Numbered from the stretch's first letter, positions 44,671 through 54,251 are shown. The stretch is DNA of 64,000 bases from Sulfurospirillum arsenophilum NBRC 109478 (GCF_000813345.1 NZ_BBQF01000003.1:1-64000), one strand, 5' to 3'. Translations and numbers: made by a program. Notes: a model not told the origin generated them from the sequence alone.

Positions 44671-45296
44671 AGCGATTCCTTCGTTAACTGTGCAAAGTTT
44701 TTGATAATTTGAAGTCCGTGTGTTTGACTTTTTTCAGGGTGAAATTGCGTTGCAAAGATATTGTCTTTTTGGATGGCACAGACAAAAGATTTACCATAGT
44801 CACAATAGCCTATGGCATACGTTGAAGGTGCTTCAAAATAGTAAGAGTGTACAAAGTAAAAGTTGCTATGGTCGGGAATATCTTGAAATAAAATGCTAGG
44901 ATGACGAAAGTTCATCTCGTTCCAGCCCACATGAGGAATTTTTAAAGAGCCTTCTTCAAAGCGCACAACTTTCGCATCTTCTATCCAGCCTAGTCCTTGG
45001 TGTTCTCCAAATTCATAGCTTTTTTCTGCGATAAGTTGCATTCCAAGACAGATACCTAAAAAGAGTTTTTTATGCTCCAAAACTTCTACATGTAAAAGCT
45101 CACTGAGTCCCAAACTATTGAGATTTTTCATCGCATCGCCAAAAGCTCCGACACCGGGTAAAACGATGTGAGAAGCTTCTTTAATGAGGGCATGGTCACG
45201 AGTAATGGTGGCAGAGAAGCCTACTTTTTCAAAGGCTTTTTGCACCGAGCGAAGATTTCCCATACCATAATCAATAATGACGATGTTAGCGGACAA
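44664..45296 (-). CDS. HisH-like glutamine amidotransferase (WbuY type)
   Basis: 210 aa class I glutamine amidotransferase. [21 protein letters not shown], the nucleophile in [16 protein letters not shown], and the C-terminal [12 protein letters not shown] complete the Cys-His-Glu triad. It releases ammonia from glutamine for its HisF-like partner. It overlaps the amidotransferase gene upstream by 11 bases. Context assigns it to sugar modification. Confidence 0.9.
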   Translation of the reverse strand: MSANIVIIDYGMGNLRSVQKAFEKVGFSATITRDHALIKEASHIVLPGVGAFGDAMKNLNSLGLSELLHVEVLEHKKLFLGICLGMQLIAEKSYEFGEHQGLGWIEDAKVVRFEEGSLKIPHVGWNEMNFRHPSILFQDIPDHSNFYFVHSYYFEAPSTYAIGYCDYGKSFVCAIQKDNIFATQFHPEKSQTHGLQIIKNFAQLTKESLC

Positions 45297-46422
45297 TGTA
45301 TTCCTCTTTTCGTACCAATGAACCGTCTATATCTTTGATAAATTTGCCATTGGCATCTCTTTGGAAGATTTTTTTATTGGTAAACGAGTCAACGATAGCA
45401 TCAAACTCCTCGCGTGTAAAGCCTGTGTATTTTAAAAATTCACCAATCGCTTTCATTGGAGGAATACCATCGTATTTAGTAACTAAACGTACGGCTTCCG
45501 CGCGAGAAATATAACCCAAACGCACATCTAAACAAGCATTGTCGCTGGCTCTACCAAAACCGTATTTGACGTATTTGAGGTAGTCATGGACATGGTTACT
45601 GTAGCAGTCTAGGTTTTCAAAATTTTCATAGGTAGTCTCAACGCGTCTATCAGAGGTACTAAAACCGCTTTTTTGGGCAGCACTTAAAATCTTTCGTAAA
45701 TCCCACTTGATGTAGTAGCCCAAGAAGAGTCCTGTAACGCCCACTCTTTGAACATCTTTATCTTCTGGGTAGAAGTAGAGTGCCAAATCTTTCTCGCTAA
45801 TACCGTCCACGCCAAGCATATCCGTCGCACGGTTCCCCAAAAGTCCACCAAACTCTTCAAGCCATTTTCTATCTAAGCAGGCATTGTCTTTACTCGCCGC
45901 AGGTCCGCCGTATTCGAGTTCGGAGTTTTCGCCCCAGATGAGAAGAGGAATGTTGAAGTTAACCGCAATGTGCGCAGGTGTTGTAAAAATGCCCAAATGG
46001 TTTGGCCATTCACAATCCCCTACACGTTTAACCGCCTCTTTGATCATCGATTTATAGACTTTAGGATTGCGTTTGATATGAATCAAATCGACGCCTAATT
46101 GGTTGAGGTTTGCAAGATTTTGACGACCCACTTCGGTAGGAATGGTCGGCTCAAAACAGACACACAGCGGGTTAAGTCCCATCTCAAGGACACTCATCAC
46201 TTGATACGTAGAGTCTTTGCCACCGCTGACGCCGATGATGCAGTCGTAGTATTTGTTTTTTTTATGTTTTTTGACAACCTCTAAAAACTCTTGCTTGCGT
46301 GCTTCCCAGTCAATATCAAAATCTTTAGCCTTTTGTGACCGACACGCATCACAGACACCATGCTCATCAAAATGCAAATCAGGTTTTGTGTCAGGCATCA
46401 CACATTTGGTACAAAATCTCAT
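45286..46422 (-). CDS. N-acetyl sugar amidotransferase (PseA/WbuX family)
   Basis: 378 aa. The N-terminal zinc-finger-like CTKCVMPDTKPDLHFDEHGVCDAC is followed by the PP-loop ATP-pyrophosphatase motif IIGVSGGKDSTYQV (about 61-74). The family converts an acetamido group to acetamidino on nonulosonic acids (PseA in C. jejuni) or on O-antigen sugars (WbuX). With the HisH- and HisF-like genes it forms the three-gene amidination module. It overlaps the methyltransferase gene by four bases. Confidence 0.9.
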   Translation of the reverse strand: MRFCTKCVMPDTKPDLHFDEHGVCDACRSQKAKDFDIDWEARKQEFLEVVKKHKKNKYYDCIIGVSGGKDSTYQVMSVLEMGLNPLCVCFEPTIPTEVGRQNLANLNQLGVDLIHIKRNPKVYKSMIKEAVKRVGDCEWPNHLGIFTTPAHIAVNFNIPLLIWGENSELEYGGPAASKDNACLDRKWLEEFGGLLGNRATDMLGVDGISEKDLALYFYPEDKDVQRVGVTGLFLGYYIKWDLRKILSAAQKSGFSTSDRRVETTYENFENLDCYSNHVHDYLKYVKYGFGRASDNACLDVRLGYISRAEAVRLVTKYDGIPPMKAIGEFLKYTGFTREEFDAIVDSFTNKKIFQRDANGKFIKDIDGSLVRKEEYIVR

Positions 46423-47378
46423 CCTTTTTTCCTTAGAACCAGTTGCATTTTATAGCCCATTTTTTGGTCATGTAGCCATTTTTCATCAAGGCCACCAAGG
46501 AACGTTTTAGTGTTGGTGCTATTGCCAAAATAAGGGTCATCGTAATTTAGATAGTTATTCATGACGCCAATTTCTCCGATGACTGTCTCACAACTTTCAA
46601 TTTCAAAACCACACTTAAGCGCCAATTTTTCAATGGATTTGTAAGAGTACAAGTTGACATGTTCTATTCCATCGTACATGTTGCATTTTTCTCGAAGCAT
46701 TTTCGCAGCCAGTGAATCCGCACTTGGGATTTGTAAAAAGACAACACCCTTTTCACTTAAAAGTGCTTTCATGTCTTTGAGATAGACTTCGCCATCTTTA
46801 AGATGCTCAAAGACATCCCATAGGCAAATAGCTTCTAAGGGTGCTTCAAAAGTGACTTCATTAAGGAATTTATTGTAAATGGTATGACCTTTAGCGGTTG
46901 CATACGACGCTTCTCGCTCGTTCAGTTCCACGCCAAATGTTTTCCAACCCGCACTCTTGGCTAGGTCTAAAAAGATACCAGCGGAACAGCCAATATCAAG
47001 GATATTCCCTTTAGGTGCAACACGCTCTATGGCGCGTAGCCCTTTGCTGTAGATGTTGGTATAAAAATCCCCATCATTGGCAACAATTTCACTTTGTAAG
47101 TCGTGGTTGGTGCGGTAGTACTTCTCTAAATTTTCATCTTTAAATACGGGGTTGAGATAGACGATATCGCACTGCGTACATTTCACATAGCGCCCACCGT
47201 CTTTAAAAAATAAAAATTGCTCATGGTTGGTTTTACATGTAGGGCAGGGTCGTTCTTCCAAAAGGTTTTCATAAAAAGAGCCTGTTTTTGGGTCAAAGTA
47301 TTGCACACGGTTTGCGACATTGGCATTGTGCATTTTGAGGCGTTCTTCGTGTATTTCTTTAGGTGCTCTTGAACTCAT
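46419..47378 (-). CDS. Class I SAM methyltransferase with N-terminal zinc ribbon
   Basis: 319 aa. A CPTCKTNHEQFLFFKDGGRYVKCTQC zinc-ribbon-like segment (about 43-68) precedes a SAM domain with GNILDIGCSAGIFLDLAKSAG (about 122-142) and LWDVFEHLKDGEVYL. It resembles methyltransferases of polysaccharide and glycan clusters. The likely substrate is the modified flagellar sugar. A one-mismatch palindrome copy lies at 47233. Confidence 0.8.
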   Translation of the reverse strand: MSSRAPKEIHEERLKMHNANVANRVQYFDPKTGSFYENLLEERPCPTCKTNHEQFLFFKDGGRYVKCTQCDIVYLNPVFKDENLEKYYRTNHDLQSEIVANDGDFYTNIYSKGLRAIERVAPKGNILDIGCSAGIFLDLAKSAGWKTFGVELNEREASYATAKGHTIYNKFLNEVTFEAPLEAICLWDVFEHLKDGEVYLKDMKALLSEKGVVFLQIPSADSLAAKMLREKCNMYDGIEHVNLYSYKSIEKLALKCGFEIESCETVIGEIGVMNNYLNYDDPYFGNSTNTKTFLGGLDEKWLHDQKMGYKMQLVLRKKG

Positions 47379-47959
47379 GAGTGTTTCTCCGATTGGTGTT
47401 TTTTTGCGTTAAATTCATCTTTGAGGATACTAAAACGAATTGTGTTATGGTAGCTTCCCTCTTTGTAAACTTCATCTCTAAAAATGCCCTCTTGTTGCAT
47501 ACCCACGGAGAGTGCAAGGCGTTGCATGGCTGTGTTGGAAACCATCGTTCCACAACAGATGCGGTGCAAGTTCATTGTATTGAACCCGTGGTCGAGAAGT
47601 AGCATAGATGCTTCTTTGGAAATGCCTTTGCCGTGGAAATTTTTATTGCCGATAAGAATGGAAAACTCTGCACTTCGGTGCAACGATGAGATGGCGAGCA
47701 GGGTAATGTTCCCGATATGTGTGTTACTTTGCTTGTCCACAATCGCAAGCATAATGCGGTCTTTTTGAGAAGGGAGTTGTTCGATGTATTGAATGGCTTG
47801 GGCTTGAGTATAAGGGAATACATGATGTTCACTGTATTGGCACACTTTTTCATCGTTTAACCAACTCGGATAATCACCTTGTGCATCTTCAACATTCAAA
47901 CCACGAAGATAGATGTTTTTACCAATTAAAAAAGGATTATTCACACGCAACCTCCGCAA
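47375..47959 (-). CDS. GNAT acetyltransferase in the glycan operon
   Basis: 194 aa, RimJ/RimL-like GNAT: IYLRGLNVEDAQGDYPSWLNDEKVCQYSEH at the N-terminus, the acetyl-CoA loop IGNKNFHGKGISKEASMLLLDHGF, and LALSVGMQQEGIFRDEVYKEGSYHN. In this setting it probably acylates an amino sugar. It overlaps the methyltransferase gene by four bases and follows the aminotransferase by 17 bases. Confidence 0.82.
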   Translation of the reverse strand: MRRLRVNNPFLIGKNIYLRGLNVEDAQGDYPSWLNDEKVCQYSEHHVFPYTQAQAIQYIEQLPSQKDRIMLAIVDKQSNTHIGNITLLAISSLHRSAEFSILIGNKNFHGKGISKEASMLLLDHGFNTMNLHRICCGTMVSNTAMQRLALSVGMQQEGIFRDEVYKEGSYHNTIRFSILKDEFNAKKHQSEKHS

Positions 47960-47976
47960 AATTTACTTTTTTCATT

Positions 47977-49278
47977 TTACTTTAATTCCTCTTTGTTTTC
48001 CCATACTTTCGCAAATGCTTTAACCACATCGTCCATATCTTCTCTGCTCATTCCTGGGCGCATGAGTTCATGGGTGAAAAGACGTTCAAAATGCAGACTC
48101 TCACATACGGGGCAGTCGCCTTTTTGGTAGGTTACAGTTGAGAGATTAAACGGATAGCCTTTGCTTCCAAACGCAATTTTATGGACAAACATGGGTTGCA
48201 GGTAAATGGGTTTCACATAACCGCATCCCATCAAAACATCGGAATCATCGCGCATGATGGTTCGAGGTAGTTCTGCTTTCACTGCTTTGATGAAAACGTC
48301 ACGGTGGACACCTGCAAGGCTTGCGTCAAACTCTAAGGGATGCACGTAAAAAGCGTGTTTGACATGTTCGCGAATGGTGGTTGTTTTAAGGCAAGGAATG
48401 CTTTTAAGTGCTTCGTTGATGTAGGCGACATTGTCTTGACGTGTTTTAAGCAAAGAGGGAAGTTTTTTGAGCTGTTCACGCGCCACCGCACACTCCATCT
48501 CTGTCATACGAAAGTTAAATCCGACCATGTTGATAAGCTCATTTGGAGCTTTAAAGCCTTTATTGGCGATGACCGACTCGGCATGGTTGCGGATGAGTTG
48601 CAGTTTATTGGCAAGCGCGTCATCATTGGTAACGATGACTCCGCCTTCGCCTGAATGGATATGCTTGTGGTAGTTAAGTGAAAAAACACCCATATCGCCC
48701 AAAGTTCCCGCAAAAATTTCTTTATACTTTGCCCCGGGAGCTTGCGCTGCATCTTCGATGACGATGAGGTTGTGCTTTTTCGCGATTGCATTGATGGCTT
48801 CAACATTGTACGGTTGTCCAAAGATGTCCACCACGATGATGGCTTTCGTTTTGGGAGTAATCTTTTGCTCAACGCTTTTAGGGTCTAAACAGTAAGTGTC
48901 TTTCTCAACATCGGCAAATACAGGAATACCACCGTAAAAAAGCGGTGCAACGGCTGAGGCTGACATGGTGTAGGGACTGACGATAACTTCATCGCCCGCT
49001 TCGATCCCAGCCGCTCCTACGGCGCAAATAAGTCCAGAAGTAGCAGAGTTAACACTGATAGCATGTTTGACGCCAAAAAACTGCGCCCACTCTTTCTCAA
49101 AGGCACGCACTTCACTTCCACCGTAAAAATCATCATGCCAAGCCCCAAGATACGTGGAAAGCTTTCCACTACGAAGCACACGTAGGACGGCTTCTTCTTC
49201 CTCTGCTCCTATGGTGTTGTAAGCTGGAAAAGGGTTGGATCTTACTTTTTCTCCGCCGTTGATGGCTAATTTTTTCAT
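47977..49278 (-). CDS. DegT/DnrJ/EryC1/StrS-type sugar aminotransferase
   Basis: 433 aa, about 50 residues longer than usual because of an insertion around TYQKGDCPVCESLHFERLFTHELMRPG near the C-terminus. The PLP lysine lies in FSLNYHKHIHSGEGGVIVTND, with NSATSGLICAVGAAGI and VIEDAAQAPGAKY also conserved. It transfers an amino group to a keto sugar nucleotide. A separate PseC exists in the operon, so this enzyme should act on a second sugar or a late modification. Overlaps the Gfo/Idh gene by four bases. Confidence 0.88.
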   Translation of the reverse strand: MKKLAINGGEKVRSNPFPAYNTIGAEEEEAVLRVLRSGKLSTYLGAWHDDFYGGSEVRAFEKEWAQFFGVKHAISVNSATSGLICAVGAAGIEAGDEVIVSPYTMSASAVAPLFYGGIPVFADVEKDTYCLDPKSVEQKITPKTKAIIVVDIFGQPYNVEAINAIAKKHNLIVIEDAAQAPGAKYKEIFAGTLGDMGVFSLNYHKHIHSGEGGVIVTNDDALANKLQLIRNHAESVIANKGFKAPNELINMVGFNFRMTEMECAVAREQLKKLPSLLKTRQDNVAYINEALKSIPCLKTTTIREHVKHAFYVHPLEFDASLAGVHRDVFIKAVKAELPRTIMRDDSDVLMGCGYVKPIYLQPMFVHKIAFGSKGYPFNLSTVTYQKGDCPVCESLHFERLFTHELMRPGMSREDMDDVVKAFAKVWENKEELK

Positions 49279-50237
49279 TTTTGTTTCTCTTTTGCAATGG
49301 TTTCAAAAATTTTTGCGTGAACATTCAACTGTTCTTGCAAGATCTGCTTGCAGGTTATATCGTCGTTTTGGAGTAAAAATTCAAGGGAATGCAGGGCATA
49401 GTCTTTCAATGTATTGGGGAGGGTTTCTTCGTGTTCCAAACTAAAATAGCCCTCATATAAAGGTGAGGGTTTTTTGACAAATGTATCAATACGAGAGCCT
49501 CCCTCTTTGATCTCTATTTTGCCATTTTCAAACCAGATACTAAGCTCAAATGCCGAGTAAGGAAGCTCTTCCATACAACTGAGCAAGCCCTGTGCATTTT
49601 TACATGTAACGTCAAAATCACCACCGATATCTTCGTTTAAACGTTTTACATGTAAACCTTTGATACTTTCTATTTCACCAAAAAAATGGCTCAAAACGGC
49701 TAGCATGTGTACGCCATTGTGAAGCAAACCTTTGGTGAAAGCACCTTGAAAACGCACGGCTTTGCCCCATTTTTGTGCGGCAATAGCATTGGCAAGTTTG
49801 ATAAAAGAGGGGTCATACCTACGCATCAGGTGAATAAGGATTTTTTTCTCGCTAGAAAGTAGTAAAGGCTTTAAGTGGGCTAATTCTTGAGCGGTTGCAA
49901 CCAAAGGTTTTTCGCAGATAATGGCGCTCAAACTTTTTACATGTAAAGCCTCTTCCAGTGTTGCTGCATGAAACTGTGTCGGTGACGCAATGGCGAGCAA
50001 GTCGATAGTTTCATACTGCAAAAGAGAGTCGAGCGAATGGTAAACGCCCATCTCGCCCCAACGTCCGATAAACGCACCTTGGTTTGTACTGTCAGGCTCA
50101 CAAATAGCCGTTAATTTACAATGGGGATGTTTACTTATGGCGTGAGCATGTGAAGCGATATTGGCACTGTTAGGCGAGTCGATAAGCCCGCCAATACTGC
50201 CTGCTCCAACAATGGCACATGAGAGAGTTTTTTGCAT
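49275..50237 (-). CDS. Gfo/Idh/MocA-family sugar oxidoreductase
   Basis: 320 aa. The N-terminal Rossmann fold (CAIVGAGSIGGLID) and the motif IICEKPLVATAQEL with the catalytic EKP are typical. Followed directly by an aminotransferase, it could form the keto substrate for it, as in WbpB/WbpE-type pairs. Three dispersed palindromes lie in this gene (49600, 49646, 49937), the highest density in the window. Confidence 0.85.
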   Translation of the reverse strand: MQKTLSCAIVGAGSIGGLIDSPNSANIASHAHAISKHPHCKLTAICEPDSTNQGAFIGRWGEMGVYHSLDSLLQYETIDLLAIASPTQFHAATLEEALHVKSLSAIICEKPLVATAQELAHLKPLLLSSEKKILIHLMRRYDPSFIKLANAIAAQKWGKAVRFQGAFTKGLLHNGVHMLAVLSHFFGEIESIKGLHVKRLNEDIGGDFDVTCKNAQGLLSCMEELPYSAFELSIWFENGKIEIKEGGSRIDTFVKKPSPLYEGYFSLEHEETLPNTLKDYALHSLEFLLQNDDITCKQILQEQLNVHAKIFETIAKEKQK

Positions 50238-50250
50238 TAAACATGCCTTC

Positions 50251-51240
50251 TTATAACTGTTTTTCTAAGAATAAAGCAAAATCCATACCGAAATCTTCGG
50301 GGTTTTGAGAAATTTTTTCCAACTGATTGAGATGAAAATGCTCAAAAGTGGTGAGTTGGTTTGCTTTAGGCAGAGGAACACAGCACTCCCTTTGGGTTGA
50401 GGGGATGTAAGAGATGGCGTATTTTCCGAGCAGATAAGCGGTGTAAAGTGCTATAGTGTCGATGCCAATGACCACTTTGGCATGGGCGATATCTTCTAAA
50501 AGTGTGGCGTGGCTAAACGTAGCACTTGGGTCAATCGCTTGGTAGTATTCAGGCGTATCGGAAGGGTGTAGACGAATCAAAATGTTTTTACAGCCAAATT
50601 TTTCTTGGTTGACAAGAATATCTTCAAAGACCTCTTTTTCGGTAAAACCCCAGCCGTAGGCATTTCCAAAAGAGCGTTCTGCCACTTTGGCGGTAGGTTC
50701 ACTTAAAAAGAGCAGGGTGTTGATCTCTTGCGTATTTGCCAAAACACTTTGCGCTTCTTTGAGTTGAGCTATCAAGGTATAGTTTTTGATGGCGATAACG
50801 TTGGGAAGCCCCAAGTCTTTAGCTTTATCGAAGCTTGTTTGATCGTGTGCTGCGATGAAAGAGGGCAGGTTGTTCTCCCAATTTTTTTCGGGGTATCCAA
50901 AGCGTTCGCGGTAGTTTGTCCAGTGGTCTAAAAAAGCGATGCTTGGAAGGTTGTGCATTTTTGCATAGTTTAAAAAGTGGTACTCCAAATGGTTTTGCCA
51001 GCCTGTGCCATAGAGGACGATGGAGGGTTGAAACAAAGAAAGTTTAGCTTCAATATCGCTTTTTTCTGGTGCTATTTTGCACCAAAAATGCTCTAATTTT
51101 TTCGCTTTGATAAGCGTGTAACACGGTGAATCTGCTAAAGCAAAGATGCAAAATTTTCCTACAGGTAAAGAGGCTTTCAAAAGCTCTAAAAGTATTTCAG
51201 CCCCTCCTGCATCGTGGGCAAAGAGAGCGATTTTTCTCAC
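50251..51240 (-). CDS. Unassigned GT-B-like protein of the pse operon
   Basis: 329 aa from the GTG at 51240, which overlaps the pseI stop as GTGA; an upstream ATG at 51294 would overlap pseI by 58 bases and adds a non-conserved tail. It starts VRKIALFAHDAGGAEILLELLKA. The C-terminal half has KNILIRLHPSDTPEYYQAI and a late HAKVVIGIDTIALYTAYLLGKYAISYIPS, the style of GT-B glycosyltransferases, including sialyltransferase-like enzymes with an HP motif. I do not recognise the family. It may transfer or process the nonulosonic acid. Confidence 0.65.
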   Translation of the reverse strand: MRKIALFAHDAGGAEILLELLKASLPVGKFCIFALADSPCYTLIKAKKLEHFWCKIAPEKSDIEAKLSLFQPSIVLYGTGWQNHLEYHFLNYAKMHNLPSIAFLDHWTNYRERFGYPEKNWENNLPSFIAAHDQTSFDKAKDLGLPNVIAIKNYTLIAQLKEAQSVLANTQEINTLLFLSEPTAKVAERSFGNAYGWGFTEKEVFEDILVNQEKFGCKNILIRLHPSDTPEYYQAIDPSATFSHATLLEDIAHAKVVIGIDTIALYTAYLLGKYAISYIPSTQRECCVPLPKANQLTTFEHFHLNQLEKISQNPEDFGMDFALFLEKQL

Positions 51241-52274
51241 TCGAAATCTTCTTTGTGAAGTCTCTCTCCAAAGCTTAAATTCTCTTTGGCACATTTGCCT
51301 AAAACATCTTTGATGTAGCGAGGATGGAGCCCGTATCCTGGGCGAATGGAGCGGATATTTTCTTCGCTTAATACTTCACCTTTTGCAATATCTTTGGCGA
51401 TATAAAGGCTACGTGAGAATTGTCTGCCTTTTATCGTTTTCGTATCACTGTTATAGGTTGGTTGACCCAGTAATTTTTCAGCCTCACGTACCGCTTGAAC
51501 CATCAACGTAAAGGCTTCAACATCGAGTGAAAAACTCGCATCTGCACCGCCAATGGCTTTGTCTAAAATGAAATGCTTTTCGATGACTTTAGCACCCAGT
51601 GCGACCGCAGTAATCGGTGCGGTGATGCCTAATGTGTGGTCTGAAAAACCTGCAATGACACCAAAACGTTTGGCAAGATCGGGTATGGTAAGAAGGTTTG
51701 CGCCCTCAAGCGGGGCAGGGTAAGATGAGGTACATTGCAATAAAATAATCTCAGAATTATCTTCCCTTTGACAAATGCGCACCACATCTTCAATTTCATT
51801 CAGCGTAGCAATACCCGTGGAGATAATCATAGGCCTTTGTTTGGAAGCCATGTAGCGCACGAGTTCATAGTCTGTGATTTCAAAACTCGCTACTTTATAA
51901 GCTGGAGGGTCAAATTGCTCTAAAAAATCCACCGCGCTTTTGTCAAACGGGGTTGAGAAACAGAGGAGTCCTTCTTCTTTAGCACATGCAAAAAGCTCTG
52001 CGTGCCACTCCCAAGGGGTGAACGCCTCTTTATAGAGTTCATAAAGCGTTTTATTATCCCACAATGTGCCACCTTTGACGACGAAGTCCTCTTTGTCACA
52101 GTTGAGTGTTAACGTGTCAGCGGTATAGGTTTGAAGCTTAATGGCATCTGCACCCGCTTTTTTAGCCGCTCTTATGGTCTCTTTAGCAGTTTCGATGCTG
52201 TTCCCATGGTTTGCGGAAAGCTCCGCTATGATAAGTGTACGTGTGCCATCTAAGTCAAAATTACCGATGTTCAT
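51237..52274 (-). CDS. pseI: Pseudaminic acid synthase PseI
   Basis: 345 aa. NeuB-family barrel (IIAELSANHGNSIETAKETIRAAKKAGADAIKLQTY, STGIATLNEIEDV, GFSDHTLGI, VIEKHFILDKAIGGADASFSL) plus a C-terminal antifreeze-like SAF domain (RSLYIAKDIAKGEVLSEENIRSIRPGYGL). It condenses the PseG product with phosphoenolpyruvate to make pseudaminic acid. The FSLD and NHGN wording matches PseI rather than sialic or legionaminic acid synthases. Confidence 0.92.
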   Translation of the reverse strand: MNIGNFDLDGTRTLIIAELSANHGNSIETAKETIRAAKKAGADAIKLQTYTADTLTLNCDKEDFVVKGGTLWDNKTLYELYKEAFTPWEWHAELFACAKEEGLLCFSTPFDKSAVDFLEQFDPPAYKVASFEITDYELVRYMASKQRPMIISTGIATLNEIEDVVRICQREDNSEIILLQCTSSYPAPLEGANLLTIPDLAKRFGVIAGFSDHTLGITAPITAVALGAKVIEKHFILDKAIGGADASFSLDVEAFTLMVQAVREAEKLLGQPTYNSDTKTIKGRQFSRSLYIAKDIAKGEVLSEENIRSIRPGYGLHPRYIKDVLGKCAKENLSFGERLHKEDFE

Positions 52275-52743
52275 TGGTTAGCTCCATGCAAATAACCTCT
52301 TTTTCATTGACGCTTATACGCTCTTTTTCGCAAAATCCAAATTTTTCATACAATGCTTTGGCTTTTGCGTTGTCCTCAAAAACTTCCGCTTTGAGTATGT
52401 TCACCTTTAATCTTTTAAACGCATACTCTACAATGCTTTGCATCAAAAGTGAACCAATCCCTTTTTGATCGAGCTTTGGATTTGCGTAAAGTCCCAGTGT
52501 TGCAGAAGAGGTTGAAATGTCATTAAAGTCAATAACGCCTATATCAATACCTTCATGTTGTACTAAAAAGTAGCGTCTATCTTCGCGTGTTTTCAAAGCC
52601 TCGATAAAATCAAAATGCTCTGCTTCGCTGATCTCATTTGCATTGTACATGTAAGCTTTGACATTTTCGTGATTTCGCCACATTAAAATCATCTTTTTTT
52701 GAGACTCACTGAGCGTTGTAAAGTTGCATAAATAAAGACGCAT
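52261..52743 (-). CDS. pseH: PseH, UDP-4-amino-4,6-dideoxy-N-acetyl-altrosamine N-acetyltransferase
   Basis: 160 aa GNAT protein. MILMWRNHENVKAYMYN at the N-terminus is typical of PseH, followed by GLYANPKLDQKGIGSLLMQSIVEYAF (acetyl-CoA loop) and ALYEKFGFCEKERI. It acetylates the 4-amino group made by PseC. It overlaps pseG by 38 bases and pseI by 14 bases. Confidence 0.88.
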   Translation of the reverse strand: MRLYLCNFTTLSESQKKMILMWRNHENVKAYMYNANEISEAEHFDFIEALKTREDRRYFLVQHEGIDIGVIDFNDISTSSATLGLYANPKLDQKGIGSLLMQSIVEYAFKRLKVNILKAEVFEDNAKAKALYEKFGFCEKERISVNEKEVICMELTNEHR

Positions 52744-53569
52744 CCCACTCCTTTAAAACAGGGTACTCCTGTTTTTGAAGATATGCAAACATATCGTCTT
52801 GATTGCTTGCCACTTTAATCGCGATGAAGGGTACTTCCATAAACAGTACCTCATGCACCATAACACTCGGTGTTACGATGGCTAAGCGACTTTGGTGTAG
52901 CAGTTTGGCGACTTCGTTGGAGTTTACATGTAAAACAATGTTAGGTTTGCCCTGAACGTAGTTTTGAAGCTCGTGAAGATGAGCGTTTGCCGTGGTTGTA
53001 AGAACGCTTATCTGTAACTCTTTTGGAAGTGTTTTCAAAATGTCGAGCGTGATGTTGGTCGCATCTGTCCCACCCATTGCGATAAACACGTCATATATTT
53101 TCTCACACGTCTGTTTCTTTTCTTCTTTAAATTCATTGCGAATGAGTGTATAAAGACTACCGCAACGCAGTTTGCACTTTTTGGGTACAAGGTTTTTATA
53201 TCGCGAAACATCGGCACAGAGATTGTGGTTTAAAAGAATATCGCAGTGATGAGGTTCATACGTATCATCGAAGCTTAGGATTTTTACTTTGGTGGCTTCT
53301 TTGATTTTTTGCTCAAACTGCGCATCAATACCGTAGTGATCGATCACTAAAAGCTTTACATGTAAAGCTTTAATCAGCTCTTCCAGCTCATCCACATCGT
53401 TTGATTTTAAGATTTTGACCTCGTAAGGAATGGAGGAAATGATGTTCCCCTGTAGGTTTTGACACGCAAAAATGACTTCGCCTTCTAAGCTTTTGGCAAA
53501 GACAAGATCTCGCATGACATGTCCAAGCCCAATGTTGCTTGAACTATCACTCCGAATCAAAGTTCTCAT
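52706..53569 (-). CDS. pseG: PseG, UDP-2,4-diacetamido-2,4,6-trideoxy-altropyranose hydrolase
   Basis: 287 aa, MurG-like GT-B fold. SDSSSNIGLGHVMRDLVFAKSL (N-terminal glycine-rich loop with the catalytic His), VIDHYGIDAQFEQ, FIAMGGTDATNITLDIL and VMVHEVLFMEVPFIAIKVASNQ are PseG features. It removes UDP to release the sugar for PseI. Two palindrome copies lie inside, one of which (53351-53370) is a perfect 20-bp palindrome. Confidence 0.9.
   Translation of the reverse strand: MRTLIRSDSSSNIGLGHVMRDLVFAKSLEGEVIFACQNLQGNIISSIPYEVKILKSNDVDELEELIKALHVKLLVIDHYGIDAQFEQKIKEATKVKILSFDDTYEPHHCDILLNHNLCADVSRYKNLVPKKCKLRCGSLYTLIRNEFKEEKKQTCEKIYDVFIAMGGTDATNITLDILKTLPKELQISVLTTTANAHLHELQNYVQGKPNIVLHVNSNEVAKLLHQSRLAIVTPSVMVHEVLFMEVPFIAIKVASNQDDMFAYLQKQEYPVLKEWDASLFMQLYNAQ
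53351..53370. repeat. Perfect 20-bp palindrome inside pseG
   Basis: AAGCTTTACATGTAAAGCTT is the longest perfect form of the dispersed palindrome in the window. Read on the minus strand it encodes Lys-Ala-Leu-His-Val-Lys-Leu. Confidence 0.7.
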
Positions 53570-54251
53570 GAAAGCAAAAGAGCTTTATACATAAATTCTG
53601 CGCGTATCCAGTCTTCTGGCGTGTCAATGTCTTGCACCAAATGGCGAGGTAAAAGAACGGCTGTGGAGTGAGGTGCAAAAATCACTTGACCTTCTAACCA
53701 TGCTTCAGGCGTTCCCCAGTAAAATTGCCCTGCATCGTGGTACGCTTCCTCTAAATCTTGGCTACGCACTGCAAAATTTTCAGGTGAAAACATCTCGACA
53801 CGATCTTCTTTCGTGAGGCGAATCGCACGCTGAATAGGGTAAGCAAAACTGGTCGCACTAAAAGCGTAAGAAGCTTTTGTGGAAGAGAGTTTTTCATACG
53901 CTTCTTGGATGTACTGGGCTTGCACAAAAGGGGCTGTAGCATAGATGCAACACACTGCTTCAACCTCGCTCAGATCACGAACCGAAGCGGTAATTGCATG
54001 GGCGATGACGGGGATTGTTGCCGTGTGGTCATCACTCAGCTCTTTGGGTCGCATAAAAGGAACTTCCGCACCCAATGTGCGTGCCAATGCCGCAATCTCT
54101 TCATCGTCTGTACTGACAACAATTTTGTCAAAACAGCCACTTTTTTGAGCGGCTTCAATACTATAAGCGATCATCGGTTTGCCACAAAATGCTTTGATAT
54201 TTTTACGAGGAATGCGTTTACTGCCTCCGCGTGCTGGGATGATGGCGAGTC

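Noticed and set aside
43918-45296. HisF/HisH as the histidine biosynthesis enzymes
   Set aside because: They are inside the pse operon with a PseA/WbuX-like ligase and away from other his genes, so a sugar-amidination role is more likely, although sequence alone cannot fully exclude the other.
51241-51294. Upstream start for the GT-B-like gene
   Set aside because: It would overlap pseI by 58 bases; the GTG at 51240 makes the usual four-base overlap and starts exactly at the hydrophobic first strand.
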